In this document: piece by piece, positions 36,722-45,821 of the stretch
Layout of the letters: each line of letters starts with the position of its first letter
Position numbering within the stretch: the stretch's first letter is position 1
NCBI RefSeq assembly: GCF_000213555.1
Contig: NZ_GL891982.1
Coordinates: 315,926 to 379,925, forward strand
From: Dysgonomonas gadei ATCC BAA-286
GTDB lineage: Bacteria > Bacteroidota > Bacteroidia > Bacteroidales > Dysgonomonadaceae
DNA: 64,000 nt
Direction of reading: 5' to 3'
Program-made: the position numbers and the translations under genes
Notes under the pieces: model-generated
Database searches by the model: none
What the model saw: the letters and a program-made list of their open reading frames with translations, nothing else
What the model was told of the DNA's origin: nothing

Positions 36722-36743
36722 AATAAATAGGTCTGAGACCTTA
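36722..36743 (+). promoter_or_regulatory. Palindromic leader motif (copy 2) before the GNAT-like gene
   Basis: AATAAATAGGTCTGAGACCTTA; palindrome AGGTCTGAGACCT at 36729-36741, 19 nt before the ATG. Differs from copy 1 by a single base outside the palindrome. Confidence 0.75.
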
Positions 36744-36760
36744 GAATCAGAAATTGAAGT

Positions 36761-37900
36761 ATGTCTATAGTAATTAGAGAAGTAAAAGAAGACGACAAGG
36801 CACTCAAGAAGGCCTTTGTGAAATTCCCTATAAAATTATATAAAGATTGTCCGTATTATGTGCCTTCCCTGATATTGGACGAGTTGGATACCCTGAACAC
36901 AAAGAAAAATCCGGCATTTGACTTTTGCGAAATGCAGATGTTCCTGGCCTATAAGGAGAATAAGATTGTGGGTAGGATTGCGGCGATCATCAATCATAAA
37001 GCCAATGAAGTATGGAACGAAAAGCACGCGCGTTTCAGTCTTGCCGATTTTATAGATGATAATGAGGTCGTAGATGCTTTATTCGCAGCAGCGATAAAAT
37101 GGGTAAAAGATAAGGGTATGGATGCCATAGTAGGTCCTATGGGATTTACCGATCTCGATCCCGAAGGTATGCTTATAAAAGGGTTTGATCAGGTGAGTAC
37201 TATGGCCACTAAATATAGTTATCCATATTATGTGACACAACTTGAGCGATTGGGCTTCGAGAAAGAAGCGGACTGGAATGAATACAGGATTCCTGTGCCT
37301 GATGCAGTACCTGAAAGGCATCAGCGAATAGCCAATATGGTAGCCACACGTTATGGTTTGAAAGTTCTTAAATTTAAGAATCTGAAGCAAATCGCCCCAT
37401 ATGTAGACAGATTGTTCAAGTTGATGAACGAGGCCTATAAACCCCTGTATGGCTTTGCTCCTTTAACCCAGAAGCAGATAGATCATTATGTAAAAATGTA
37501 CGTACCTCTTTTACGTTGGGATATTGTATCTATAATTATAAAAGAAGAAACGGATGAAGTTGTAGGCTTTGGTATAGGAATGCCAAGTTTATCCAGAGGA
37601 TTAATTAAGTCGCGTGGAAAACTATTCCCTTTCGGATGGTACCACCTGCTGAAAGATCTGAAGAGCAAAAAGAATCCGGTTATAGACCTCCTCTTGATAG
37701 GAATTGCTCCTGAATATCAGGGGAAAGGAGTAAACGCGATTATATTTAATGACTTTATACCGTCGGCATACAAATGTGGTTTTCAATTCGCCGAATCCAA
37801 TCCTGAACTGGAAATGAATAATAAAGTAGCCTCATTATGGGACGGCTTTAATGCTGAGAATCATAAGATGCGCCGGGCTTATATAAAACATCTAAATTGA
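36761..37900 (+). CDS. GNAT-superfamily acetyltransferase-like protein, ~380 residues
   Basis: 379 residues. The N-terminus [33 protein letters not shown] and the C-terminal [26 protein letters not shown] (Q/RxxGxG-like acetyl-CoA loop, ~315-340) indicate a GNAT fold, possibly two tandem GNAT-like halves. Similar proteins are widespread in Bacteroidales and uncharacterised. The gene carries the palindromic leader motif shared with the S41 gene. Substrate unknown. parE follows after ~90 nt. Confidence 0.8.
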   Translation: MSIVIREVKEDDKALKKAFVKFPIKLYKDCPYYVPSLILDELDTLNTKKNPAFDFCEMQMFLAYKENKIVGRIAAIINHKANEVWNEKHARFSLADFIDDNEVVDALFAAAIKWVKDKGMDAIVGPMGFTDLDPEGMLIKGFDQVSTMATKYSYPYYVTQLERLGFEKEADWNEYRIPVPDAVPERHQRIANMVATRYGLKVLKFKNLKQIAPYVDRLFKLMNEAYKPLYGFAPLTQKQIDHYVKMYVPLLRWDIVSIIIKEETDEVVGFGIGMPSLSRGLIKSRGKLFPFGWYHLLKDLKSKKNPVIDLLLIGIAPEYQGKGVNAIIFNDFIPSAYKCGFQFAESNPELEMNNKVASLWDGFNAENHKMRRAYIKHLN

Positions 37901-37991
37901 GGATGAGGGGTGCCACTTTAACTTTTTCTTCCGAAGAATTTTTTATAATTTTACACTGCGTTTTTCATTACTAGAGATTTTTAAAAAGTTT

Positions 37992-39845
37992 ATGGAAGAA
38001 GAGAAGATCGAATTACCCGAAGTTAATTATTCCGATGATGATATTAAAACCCTCGACTGGCAGGAACATATCCGCCGCCGTCCGGGGATGTATATTGGTA
38101 AGTTGGGCGACGGCTCGTCTGCCGATGATGGTATCTATGTACTACTGAAGGAAGTACTGGATAACTCTATTGATGAATACATGATGGGCTATGGCAAGAC
38201 TATCGATGTTGCTATCGAAGAAGGTGTTGTCAGAGTGCGTGACCACGGACGTGGAGTCCCATTGGGTAAAGTGAAAGATGTATCATCGAAAATGAATACC
38301 GGAGCCAAATATGACTCTAAGGCTTTTAAAAAGTCGGTAGGACTGAATGGGGTAGGTATAAAGGCCGTAAATGCACTTTCTTCATTTTTCCAGATTCAGA
38401 GCTTTCGCGATAGACAAACAACATCTGTTGAATACAGCAAAGCGATTGTAACCAAAGAGGATAAAATACACGATACAACAGAAGAAAACGGTACATTAAT
38501 TGAGTTTATTCCTGATAATACGATTTTTACAAATTATAATTTCAGAGACGATTATGTAGAGAGCCTTCTCAAGAACTATGTATTCCTTAATACCGGACTT
38601 ACCATAATTTATAATGGTAAGAAATTCTTTTCCAAAAACGGGCTGGTAGATCTCCTGAATGAGAACATGACCTCCGAAGCACTGTATCCCATCATTCATT
38701 TGAAGGATGAAGATATAGAAGTCGTTATTACCCATACCGACCAATACGGGGAAGAATATTATTCGTTCGTAAACGGACAACATACCACACAGGGAGGAAC
38801 ACATCAGTCTGCATTCCGTGAATCATTATCCCGTGTAGTCAAAGAATACTATAATAAGAATTTCGATTATGCTGATATCCGTAGCGGTATTGTAGCGGCT
38901 ATCAGTATAAAGGTTGAAGAACCAGTATTCGAATCCCAGACCAAAACGAAGCTGGGATCAAAAGATATGGGACCGGGTGGGCCTTCTGTACAGAAATTTA
39001 TCGGGGACTTCCTCAAAAAGGAATTGGATAACTACCTGCATAAACATTCCGATGTATCGGAGACGTTACTTAAAAAGATTCTTGACTCGGAGAAAGAACG
39101 TAAGGCTATCGCAGGGGTAACTAAGCTGGCCCGTGAACGTGCAAAAAAAGCCAATCTGCATAATAAAAAATTGCGCGACTGTCGCATTCATTATAACGAT
39201 ACCAAGGGCGATAATCTGGATGAAACCAGTATTTTTATTACCGAAGGGGATTCCGCCAGCGGGTCTATCACAAAGAGCCGTAATCCGAATCTACAAGCGG
39301 TATTCAGCCTTCGTGGAAAGCCATTGAACAGTTTCGGATTGACAAAGAAGATTGTATATGAGAATGAAGAATTCAACCTGTTGCAAGCTGCTCTGAATAT
39401 CGAAGACGGACTGGACGGGCTACGCTACAATAAGATAATAGTTGCTACCGATGCTGATACGGATGGTATGCATATCCGTTTGCTGATACTTACTTTCTTT
39501 TTGCAATTCTTTCCGGATTTGATAAAGAAGAATCACGTATATATATTGCAAACACCACTTTTCCGCGTGCGCAACAAGAAAGAGACATTCTACTGCTATA
39601 CCGAGGAAGAACGAATTGCTGCCATCAGTAAATTGGGTGCAAATCCTGAGATAACCCGCTTTAAAGGTCTGGGTGAAATATCACCGGACGAATTTGTACA
39701 TTTCATAGGGAAAGATATGCGCCTCGACCGGGTAACAATGAAGAAAGAAGACTTAGTGAATAATATGCTCAATTTCTACATGGGTAAGAACACTCCTGAG
39801 AGACAAGAGTTTATTATCGATAATCTTGTGATAGAAGAAGACTAA
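37992..39845 (+). CDS. parE: DNA topoisomerase IV subunit B
   Basis: 617 residues. GHKL ATPase motifs: [15 protein letters not shown] (catalytic Glu, Asn), DHGRGVPLG and [15 protein letters not shown]. Toprim domain: [11 protein letters not shown] near 416-426 and [14 protein letters not shown]. Length and [21 protein letters not shown] favour ParE over GyrB, although telling them apart without an alignment is not certain. It provides the ATPase for chromosome decatenation. The ParC partner is not in the window. purU starts 10 nt downstream, so the two are likely cotranscribed. Confidence 0.9.
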   Translation: MEEEKIELPEVNYSDDDIKTLDWQEHIRRRPGMYIGKLGDGSSADDGIYVLLKEVLDNSIDEYMMGYGKTIDVAIEEGVVRVRDHGRGVPLGKVKDVSSKMNTGAKYDSKAFKKSVGLNGVGIKAVNALSSFFQIQSFRDRQTTSVEYSKAIVTKEDKIHDTTEENGTLIEFIPDNTIFTNYNFRDDYVESLLKNYVFLNTGLTIIYNGKKFFSKNGLVDLLNENMTSEALYPIIHLKDEDIEVVITHTDQYGEEYYSFVNGQHTTQGGTHQSAFRESLSRVVKEYYNKNFDYADIRSGIVAAISIKVEEPVFESQTKTKLGSKDMGPGGPSVQKFIGDFLKKELDNYLHKHSDVSETLLKKILDSEKERKAIAGVTKLARERAKKANLHNKKLRDCRIHYNDTKGDNLDETSIFITEGDSASGSITKSRNPNLQAVFSLRGKPLNSFGLTKKIVYENEEFNLLQAALNIEDGLDGLRYNKIIVATDADTDGMHIRLLILTFFLQFFPDLIKKNHVYILQTPLFRVRNKKETFYCYTEEERIAAISKLGANPEITRFKGLGEISPDEFVHFIGKDMRLDRVTMKKEDLVNNMLNFYMGKNTPERQEFIIDNLVIEED

Positions 39846-39855
39846 ATAAATTAAA

Positions 39856-40716
39856 ATGAACAACGCTCACGCAATTATACTTATATCTTCACCTGACCAA
39901 CCGGGGCTGGTAGCTGCCGTTACCGATTTTATCAATGTAAATGGAGGTAATATCATCAATCTGGAACAACATGTGGATAAGCAGGCGAATACGTTCTTTA
40001 TGCGTATCGAATGGGATTTAACCAATTTTATTATTCCCCGCGAGAAGATCAGCGATTACTTCCAGACGATGTATGCTAAGAAGTACGACATGACATTCCG
40101 GCTTTACTTCAACGACTATACACCACGTATGGCCGTTTTTGTTTCCAAGATGTCACATTGCCTGTTCGATATACTGGCTCGCTACACAGCAGGAGAATGG
40201 AATGTGGAGATTCCCCTTATCATAAGTAATCACGAAGATATGCGGTGGGTTGCCGAACGCTTCGGTATTGAATATCATGTATTAAAGCTCAACAAGGATA
40301 ATAAGGATGAAATAGAAGCTCAACAGTTGGCACTGTTGAAAGAAAAGGAAATCGATTTTATTGTCCTTGCACGTTATATGCAGATATTGACGGATAAATT
40401 CATCGAAACATATCCTAATAAAATAATAAATATCCACCATTCTTTCCTTCCGGCTTTTGTGGGGGCAAAACCTTATCATGCGGCATATGAGAGAGGTGTG
40501 AAAATTATCGGCGCTACAAGCCACTATGTAACAGCCGAGCTTGATGCAGGGCCGATCATAGAACAGGACATCACCCGTATTACCCATCGCGATAGTGTGG
40601 AAAATTTGGTGCGTAAAGGGCAAGATCTGGAAAAAATAGTATTATCCCATGCTATCGAATATCATCTTACTAGAAGGGTATTGGTATATAAGAACAAAAC
40701 TATCTTATTTGCATAA
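39856..40716 (+). CDS. purU: Formyltetrahydrofolate deformylase
   Basis: 286 residues. An N-terminal ACT domain (AIILISSPDQPGLVAAVTDFINVNGGNIINLEQHVD) precedes a formyltransferase-type hydrolase domain with KIINIHHSFLPAFVGAKPYHAAYERGVKIIGATSHYV, containing the catalytic His and Asn-type motif, and LDAGPIIEQD with the catalytic Asp. It hydrolyses 10-formyl-THF to formate and THF, balancing one-carbon pools for purine synthesis. Ten nt behind parE. Confidence 0.95.
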   Translation: MNNAHAIILISSPDQPGLVAAVTDFINVNGGNIINLEQHVDKQANTFFMRIEWDLTNFIIPREKISDYFQTMYAKKYDMTFRLYFNDYTPRMAVFVSKMSHCLFDILARYTAGEWNVEIPLIISNHEDMRWVAERFGIEYHVLKLNKDNKDEIEAQQLALLKEKEIDFIVLARYMQILTDKFIETYPNKIINIHHSFLPAFVGAKPYHAAYERGVKIIGATSHYVTAELDAGPIIEQDITRITHRDSVENLVRKGQDLEKIVLSHAIEYHLTRRVLVYKNKTILFA

Positions 40717-40785
40717 AAAATGCGGTTAGCAAGGTTTTATGTTCTTTAATATGTTTGGATAAAACGATTATCTGGTATGTTTTCT

Positions 40786-40793
40786 TACTTTTG
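40786..40793 (+). promoter_or_regulatory. -7 box of the POT transporter gene
   Basis: TACTTTTG, an exact TAnnTTTG match, 62 nt before the ATG. No TTG at -33. Confidence 0.5.
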
Positions 40794-40855
40794 TAAAGTT
40801 TAATACCATAGGAAGGAATGAAATAACTTATAATATTAATCTTAAATATAATTTT

Positions 40856-42403
40856 ATGTTTAAAAATCATCCTAAAGGCTTGTTAGCAGCCTCATTATCT
40901 AATATGGGAGAGCGTTTTGGCTTCTATGTAATGATGGCTATTCTTACACTATTTCTTATGTCTAAGTATGGACTTGATAAAGAAGGTGCTGGAAGTATAT
41001 TTACTACTTTTTATTTTTTTATTTATCTGTTAGCATTAGTCGGTGGAATTATCGCTGATGCAACTAAAAAATATAAAGGGGTAATTCTTATTGGTATTAT
41101 ATTGATGGCTCTAGGGTATGTTGTATTAGCATATCCGACCCCAACACCTGTTCCTGATAAATCTTTATATATAAAACTAACATATCTTGCTTTAGGATTA
41201 ATTGCTTTTGGGAATGGACTTTTTAAAGGTAATCTACAAGCCTTAGTTGGACAAATGTATGATAATGAGAAGTATAGCAAGATGAGAGATTCTGGATTCT
41301 CATTATTTTATATGTTTATCAATGTCGGGGCTATATTTGCTCCTATATTTGCAGTAGCGGCACGCAATTTGTGGCTGAAAATGAATAATTTTTCTTATGA
41401 AGCAGATTTGCCGTCTCTTTGCCATGGATATTTAGAAGGTTCTCTCTCCACGGAAGCTTCTGGGCGATTAATAGAACTTGCTACGAAAGCAAGCTTGGGT
41501 GGGACAACTCCAGAAATTACAACATTCGTTAATAATTATTTGGAAGTGTTTAACAGGGGTTACCAATATGCTTTCGCCATAGCTGTTGTGGCAATGTTGA
41601 TATCTCTCACTGTATATATAATTAATAAGAAAAGTTTTCCCGACCCAGCGAAAAAGAAAGTTCTTGAAGCAAACTCTGCTGATAAAAAAGCAGAAATTGA
41701 AATGTCTGCAAGCGAAGTTAAGCAGCGTTTGTATGCTCTTTTTGCTGTTTTTGCTGTTGTTATTTTCTTTTGGTTTTCATTTCATCAGAATGGTTTAACT
41801 TTAACATATTTTGCTCAACAATATACAGACTTAACAGCATTGAACATCAATTTATTCGGATTGGTATCTATTCAGGGTGCTGAATTATTTCAGGTTGTGA
41901 ATCCTTTATTTGTTGTTTTATTGACTCCTGTTATGTTAGGTGTTTTGGGCTGGTTGAAAGCTAAAGGTATCGAGTTGAGCGCCCCTCGTAAAATTGCCAT
42001 TGGTATGGGAGTTGCAGCTATAGCATATGTTGTTATGACTTTAGGTTCTATAGGATTACCAGCCTCTAGTGATGTAGAAGCAATAGGTGGACTTGACAAT
42101 GCACAAAGGGTTACCCCTCTATTATTATTTGGAACATATTTTATTCTTACTATTGCTGAATTATTTATTAGCCCCTTAGGATTATCTTTCGTATCTAAAG
42201 TAGCTCCTCCTAAATTACAAGGATTGATGCAAGGTTGTTGGCTGGGAGCAACAGCCTTAGGTAACAAATTATGTCAAGTTGGGGTTATACTCTATGTAAG
42301 CACCTCTTTAACTATAACATGGTCTGTTTTTATTGGAGCATGTCTTTTATCAATGTTTATGATGCTATTTATGATAAAATGGCTAGAACGAGTAGCCAAG
42401 TAA
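40856..42403 (+). CDS. Proton-dependent oligopeptide transporter (POT/PTR family)
   Basis: 515 residues, about 14 membrane segments. The POT signature is at the start (NMGERFGFYVMMAILTLFLM) and again in FYFFIYLLALVGGIIADATK and MRDSGFSLFYMFINVGAIFAP. It imports di- and tripeptides with protons through the inner membrane, matching the dipeptides released by the S46 and S9 peptidases in this window. Codons end in T and A more often than in neighbours. Followed by a strong terminator. Confidence 0.93.
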   Translation: MFKNHPKGLLAASLSNMGERFGFYVMMAILTLFLMSKYGLDKEGAGSIFTTFYFFIYLLALVGGIIADATKKYKGVILIGIILMALGYVVLAYPTPTPVPDKSLYIKLTYLALGLIAFGNGLFKGNLQALVGQMYDNEKYSKMRDSGFSLFYMFINVGAIFAPIFAVAARNLWLKMNNFSYEADLPSLCHGYLEGSLSTEASGRLIELATKASLGGTTPEITTFVNNYLEVFNRGYQYAFAIAVVAMLISLTVYIINKKSFPDPAKKKVLEANSADKKAEIEMSASEVKQRLYALFAVFAVVIFFWFSFHQNGLTLTYFAQQYTDLTALNINLFGLVSIQGAELFQVVNPLFVVLLTPVMLGVLGWLKAKGIELSAPRKIAIGMGVAAIAYVVMTLGSIGLPASSDVEAIGGLDNAQRVTPLLLFGTYFILTIAELFISPLGLSFVSKVAPPKLQGLMQGCWLGATALGNKLCQVGVILYVSTSLTITWSVFIGACLLSMFMMLFMIKWLERVAK

Positions 42404-42424
42404 ATAACACTTAAATATTAAAAA

Positions 42425-42461
42425 TAAACCCCGGTTTCATAGCAGAAACCGGGGTTTATTT
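42425..42461 (+). terminator. Terminator of the POT transporter gene
   Basis: Perfect 13-bp stem AAACCCCGGTTTC/GAAACCGGGGTTT with loop ATAGCA, 22 nt after the stop. Confidence 0.9.
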
Positions 42462-42628
42462 GTCTCCAGATACTAATTTAAAGTATGTTGTAAATACAAA
42501 AAGAAGTGCAAAAGATCACGTTGCCATCCATTGATTATCAAATACATAAGCTATTCGTAGGCATTGTAAAAATTACAACTGTTAATAATTAGCCAGAACA
42601 GATTATTCACATTTCGCGAAATTGTATT

Positions 42629-42770
42629 ATCTTTGACCCCGAAATACAGAATTATGAATTATCTAAGCGTAGATAATTGATTCTGTTCCCAAAAGTTGGG
42701 AGGGTCTTTTTCCCTTTTCTGTGAGGGAAGTGAGGGATAAAGACTTTAGTGGTAACCTAATGATTATTTT
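42629..42770 (+). ncRNA. Structured leader or small RNA upstream of the thioredoxin-fold gene
   Basis: Starts at an exact -7 box TATCTTTG (42629-42636). Downstream are three hairpins: ACAGAAT...ATTCTGT enclosing AATTATCTA/TAGATAATT (42646-42685); CCCAA/TTGGG (42688-42700); and GTCTTTTTCCCT paired with AGGGATAAAGAC (42704-42744, one mismatch). The TCCCT segment could instead pair with the nearer AGGGA at 42724-42728. An 8-codon ORF (MNYLSVDN) starts at 42654 within hairpin 1. No T-run follows, so this is not a simple terminator. Confidence 0.5.
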
Positions 42771-43277
42771 ATGAAGTATTTGAAGTACTTCTTGATTGCG
42801 GGTATAACCTTTATAAGTTTATCATCCAATATGTCAAGAACTTCTAGTCTTTCGGAAGGTATTTATCCGGGAAACCTGTTGCCTGATATTAAAAATTTGG
42901 TAAATGAATCAGGAACAAAAATTAATTTGTCTGACCTTAGAGGTCAAAAAGTATTGGTAAACTTCTGGGCGGCTTATGACGCCTATTCGCACAAGGACAA
43001 TGTGCTGCTGTCTCATCTGATCGAGAGTAAGCAGTATCCGGTGCGGATGGTTTCGGTTTCTTTTGACAAGAGCGAGTCGGTGTACGAGAGAACGTTGGTT
43101 ATGGATAAGATTGATACCAGGTATCAGTTCCTGGCCAAAGGGGATGCTTCCTCCGAACTGTACAATCGCTATCAGTTAGAACGTGGATTTAAGAATTACC
43201 TGATTGATGAAAACGGGGTAATTGTGGCAATGAATCTTACGCCTAATGATCTCGGCAGACTGTTGAATGAGAATTAA
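42771..43277 (+). CDS. Exported TlpA/thioredoxin-fold protein lacking the CxxC motif
   Basis: 168 residues. N-terminal export signal or anchor (YFLIAGITFISLSSN), then a thioredoxin/AhpC-TSA core: GNLLPDIKNLVNESGTKINLSDLRGQKVLVNFWAAYDAYSHKDN, MVSVSFDK, and YLIDENGVIVAMNL. Where TlpA/ResA proteins have WCxxC, this one has WAAYDAYS, and the mature part contains no cysteine, so classical disulfide chemistry is excluded. Similar Cys-less versions exist in Bacteroidales (from memory). It is expressed behind the structured leader and ended by a terminator. Confidence 0.8.
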   Translation: MKYLKYFLIAGITFISLSSNMSRTSSLSEGIYPGNLLPDIKNLVNESGTKINLSDLRGQKVLVNFWAAYDAYSHKDNVLLSHLIESKQYPVRMVSVSFDKSESVYERTLVMDKIDTRYQFLAKGDASSELYNRYQLERGFKNYLIDENGVIVAMNLTPNDLGRLLNEN

Positions 43278-43305
43278 ATTATTTTACTTTTTATTAAAGC
43301 GTTTC

Positions 43306-43347
43306 ATTTCTTGAAAATGAGACGCTTTATTCTTTTTGCCTAACTTG
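43306..43347 (+). terminator. Terminator of the thioredoxin-fold gene
   Basis: 14-bp stem AAAGCGTTTCATTT/AAATGAGACGCTTT (one G-U) followed by ATTCTTTTT. Confidence 0.85.
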
Positions 43348-43398
43348 GCATAGTTATTGTTTTATTTTAGATAAAGAATAGTTTAAAGGTTTTCAATT

Positions 43399-44043
43399 AT
43401 GACTGACAAAAAACAAAATATAAAGCCAAATAACGGACTGATAGCCAAAACTCTCGACTGGGCATATTCAAAAGCAGTAGTCGGCCTGACTGGTGTGGAT
43501 TCGGCCTATGATCTTGGCAACAGCTATCTGCATCAGGATGGTACACTGAGCCAGCAAGTAGATTCACTTATCAAATGGCAGGTAGCAAAAGCGGCAACCA
43601 GCGGCTTTGTTACCGGGCTAGGCGGGGTTATGATTATGCCTCTGACTGTTCCTGCAAATATTGCCAGTGTGATTTATGTGCAAATACGCATGATAGCAGC
43701 TATAGCTTACATGGGTGGACACGACATCAGAGACGACAGGGTTAAATCGCTCGTTTACATCTGCATGGTAGGCAATGGTGCAAAGGAGCTATTGAAGGAC
43801 GTAAGTATCAAGGCCAGCGAAAAACTGATATCCAAAACCATTGAAAAAGTCAGTGCCAAATTAGCTGCAAAAGCAGGTGAGAAGGGAGTAACCTCACTCG
43901 GAAAAGCCGTTCCTGTTATTGGCGGGGTAGTCGGAGGCTCATATGATGCCATATCTACCCGTGTAGTGGGAAAAGTAGCAAAAAGAATATTTATTGACAA
44001 TCCGGCTGCAAGCAAATTTGAAGAAGTGATTGAAGAGAATTAG
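43399..44043 (+). CDS. EcsC family protein
   Basis: 214 residues. Central block AKAATSGFVTGLGGVMIMPLTVPANIASVIYVQIRMIAAIAYMGGHDI (~55-105) is the EcsC signature, hydrophobic and probably membrane-associated; the C-terminal VPVIGGVVGGSYDAISTRVVGKVAKRIF completes it. EcsC is named after the third gene of a Bacillus ABC exporter operon, but its biochemical role is not established. Single gene; its stop overlaps the stop of the PncA-like gene by 4 nt. Confidence 0.85.
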   Translation: MTDKKQNIKPNNGLIAKTLDWAYSKAVVGLTGVDSAYDLGNSYLHQDGTLSQQVDSLIKWQVAKAATSGFVTGLGGVMIMPLTVPANIASVIYVQIRMIAAIAYMGGHDIRDDRVKSLVYICMVGNGAKELLKDVSIKASEKLISKTIEKVSAKLAAKAGEKGVTSLGKAVPVIGGVVGGSYDAISTRVVGKVAKRIFIDNPAASKFEEVIEEN

Positions 44044-44828
44044 ACGGTATAGCTATCTGCTGTTTCGAAACGGACTCCCGCTCTTCGGGCATTATCGAAT
44101 ATTATTTTTGCCCTTTCATTCTCAGAATTGATCCAAGACATGCAATCTGTGAGCACTACAGTCTTCCTCGCCAGTTCGCTGCAAGTATCAAGGATGTCAT
44201 TAAGAGAGTTAGCCACACAATAATCCGCAGCTTCTCCGATAAGCAATACTTCGTCATATGAGTTTAAATTAGCCAGCAACCTGCTATTCAATTGTGTTTC
44301 AGGTTGGAAATCCCATTCTACAGCCGCTCTGAAGATGCTGTAATGTTCGGTCGACTGCGAATAACCCTTATAGAACAGTTCATACGACTTATTATTATTC
44401 ACAGCCCATTCAACAAGGCTGTCGGTAACAGCTTTGTCTATAGACCACCCGTTTGTCCCTAATATACAGTGCATCGGCCATATAGTACATACTTCGCCTT
44501 TGGCTTCAAGCTGTTCCAGATATGGAATGGCTAATTCCTTGTTATATTGCGCCTGCCACAGTCCCGACTTAACATCCGCCACACTAATATTGGAGAACAA
44601 CGGCGGATGATTTCCTGCCTTATTCTTCCAATAAATTTGATGAGCTATATGTATAGGTTGATGTGAGTCGAGCGTGAGAGCTACATAATCTATTTTAGCC
44701 TGATTTTTCCGGATAAAGTCTGCGATGCGGACTACATCTATATCAGCATCCTTCACAAAAAGGGAGCCTGCAGGAGAGGTAAAATCATTTTGCAGGTCTA
44801 TGGCAAGTATGGCTGTTTTTTTCATCAT
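44040..44828 (-). CDS. Isochorismatase-fold hydrolase, nicotinamidase (PncA)-like
   Basis: 262 residues. AILAIDLQNDFTSPAGSLFV carries the catalytic Asp (11), TLDSHQPIHIAH holds the metal-binding Asp/His set, MHCILGTNGW corresponds to the PncA 'xHCxxGTxG' loop and GEAADYCVANSLNDIL the catalytic Cys (~207). PncA deamidates nicotinamide to nicotinate for NAD salvage. It is longer than typical PncA (~200-215) by a middle insertion (~140-175), so another amide substrate is possible. First two codons are both ATG; either could be the start. Confidence 0.75.
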   Translation of the reverse strand: MMKKTAILAIDLQNDFTSPAGSLFVKDADIDVVRIADFIRKNQAKIDYVALTLDSHQPIHIAHQIYWKNKAGNHPPLFSNISVADVKSGLWQAQYNKELAIPYLEQLEAKGEVCTIWPMHCILGTNGWSIDKAVTDSLVEWAVNNNKSYELFYKGYSQSTEHYSIFRAAVEWDFQPETQLNSRLLANLNSYDEVLLIGEAADYCVANSLNDILDTCSELARKTVVLTDCMSWINSENERAKIIFDNARRAGVRFETADSYTV

Positions 44829-44859
44829 TTAAGTATTACATTCTGATACAAATATAAGC

Positions 44860-44890
44860 AAAAAAGCAACCCCGGAAGGTTGCTTTTTTA
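44860..44890. terminator. Terminator downstream of the superoxide dismutase gene
   Basis: Stem AAAAAAGCAACC/GGTTGCTTTTTT with loop CCGGAA; the flanking A- and T-runs make it bidirectional. On the minus strand it ends the SOD transcript before the PncA-like gene. Confidence 0.9.
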
Positions 44891-44910
44891 ATATAATAAA
44901 CACTAATCTA

Positions 44911-45594
44911 TTAATAACGAGCTTCTACTGCACTCCAATCGATTATCTTCCACAATTCGGCAAGATGGTCTGCACGACGGTTTTGGTAATCAAGATAATA
45001 AGCATGTTCCCATACGTCGAATCCCAAAAGCGGGGTCAAGCCCTTTGTGATAGGATTTCCGGCATTAGGCTCTTTTGTAATTTCCAGGTTGCCCGCGTTA
45101 TCTTTAGCCAGCCATACCCAGCCCGATCCGAATACTGCTGTACCAGCTGTAACAAATTCTTTTTTGAAGCTTTCGAACGAACCCCATTTTTTGTTAATGG
45201 CCTCAGCAAGTTTACCTTTAGGTTCACCACCTCCGTTAGGACTGAAAGAAAGGAAATATATATTGTGATTCAATGTCTGTCCTGCATTGTTGAAAATAGC
45301 GCCGTCACTCTCTTTTACAATTGTTTCAAGGTCGGCATTCTCGAATTTTGTTCCGGGAACAAGATTATTCAGGTTTGTTATATAAGTCTGAAGGTGCTTA
45401 CCATAATGTAACTCGATAGTCTGTTGGCTTATAACCGGTTCTAAAGCATTTGTTGCATATGGCAACTTTGGTAATTCAAATTTCATAGCTTTTGTTTTTT
45501 GATTGTTATTATTATCGTTGTTTATATTTTGTGCTTTTATATTACCAATAAGTAATACAGAGAGCGTTAGACACGTAAAAAATATCCTTTTCAT
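44911..45594 (-). CDS. Fe/Mn superoxide dismutase with N-terminal signal peptide
   Basis: 227 residues. From residue 37 (MKFELPKLPYATNALEPVIS) it is a normal SodB/SodA-type enzyme with metal ligands H63 (ELHYGKH), H110 (LNHNIYF), and D and H in FDVWEHAYYLDYQNR. Before that are MKRIFFTCLTLSVLLIGNIKAQ, a good Sec signal peptide, and an Asn-rich linker NINNDNNNNQ. The -7 box at 45620-45627 puts the transcript start just upstream of this first ATG, favouring the exported form; initiation at the internal ATG (45486) would give a cytosolic enzyme. Divergent from a regulator gene. Confidence 0.92.
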   Translation of the reverse strand: MKRIFFTCLTLSVLLIGNIKAQNINNDNNNNQKTKAMKFELPKLPYATNALEPVISQQTIELHYGKHLQTYITNLNNLVPGTKFENADLETIVKESDGAIFNNAGQTLNHNIYFLSFSPNGGGEPKGKLAEAINKKWGSFESFKKEFVTAGTAVFGSGWVWLAKDNAGNLEITKEPNAGNPITKGLTPLLGFDVWEHAYYLDYQNRRADHLAELWKIIDWSAVEARY

Positions 45595-45619
45595 AAACTT
45601 CTGTTTTTTAGTGTGTATG

Positions 45620-45627
45620 CAAATTTA
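45620..45627 (-). promoter_or_regulatory. -7 box of the superoxide dismutase gene
   Basis: Reads TAAATTTG on the minus strand, an exact TAnnTTTG match, 25 nt before the signal-peptide ATG. Confidence 0.55.
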
Positions 45628-45793
45628 ACAATCTTAATCCGATATTTGTTTAACAATTGGCTGATAATTATCATAAATTGTTTTTAAGGGTTTATCGCTA
45701 AAATCTATATGTATTGATTGTGATATAAATACAGACTATATTTCTTAAATTATATAGATAAAGATTTTAGAAAAAGATATCAGAATAAATATG

Positions 45794-45801
45794 TACTTTT
45801 G
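45794..45801 (+). promoter_or_regulatory. -7 box of the RIC-like/LuxR regulator gene
   Basis: TACTTTTG, an exact TAnnTTTG match, 20 nt before the ATG; no -33 TTG. Confidence 0.5.
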
Positions 45802-45821
45802 TTATCAAAATTATCAAGTAT

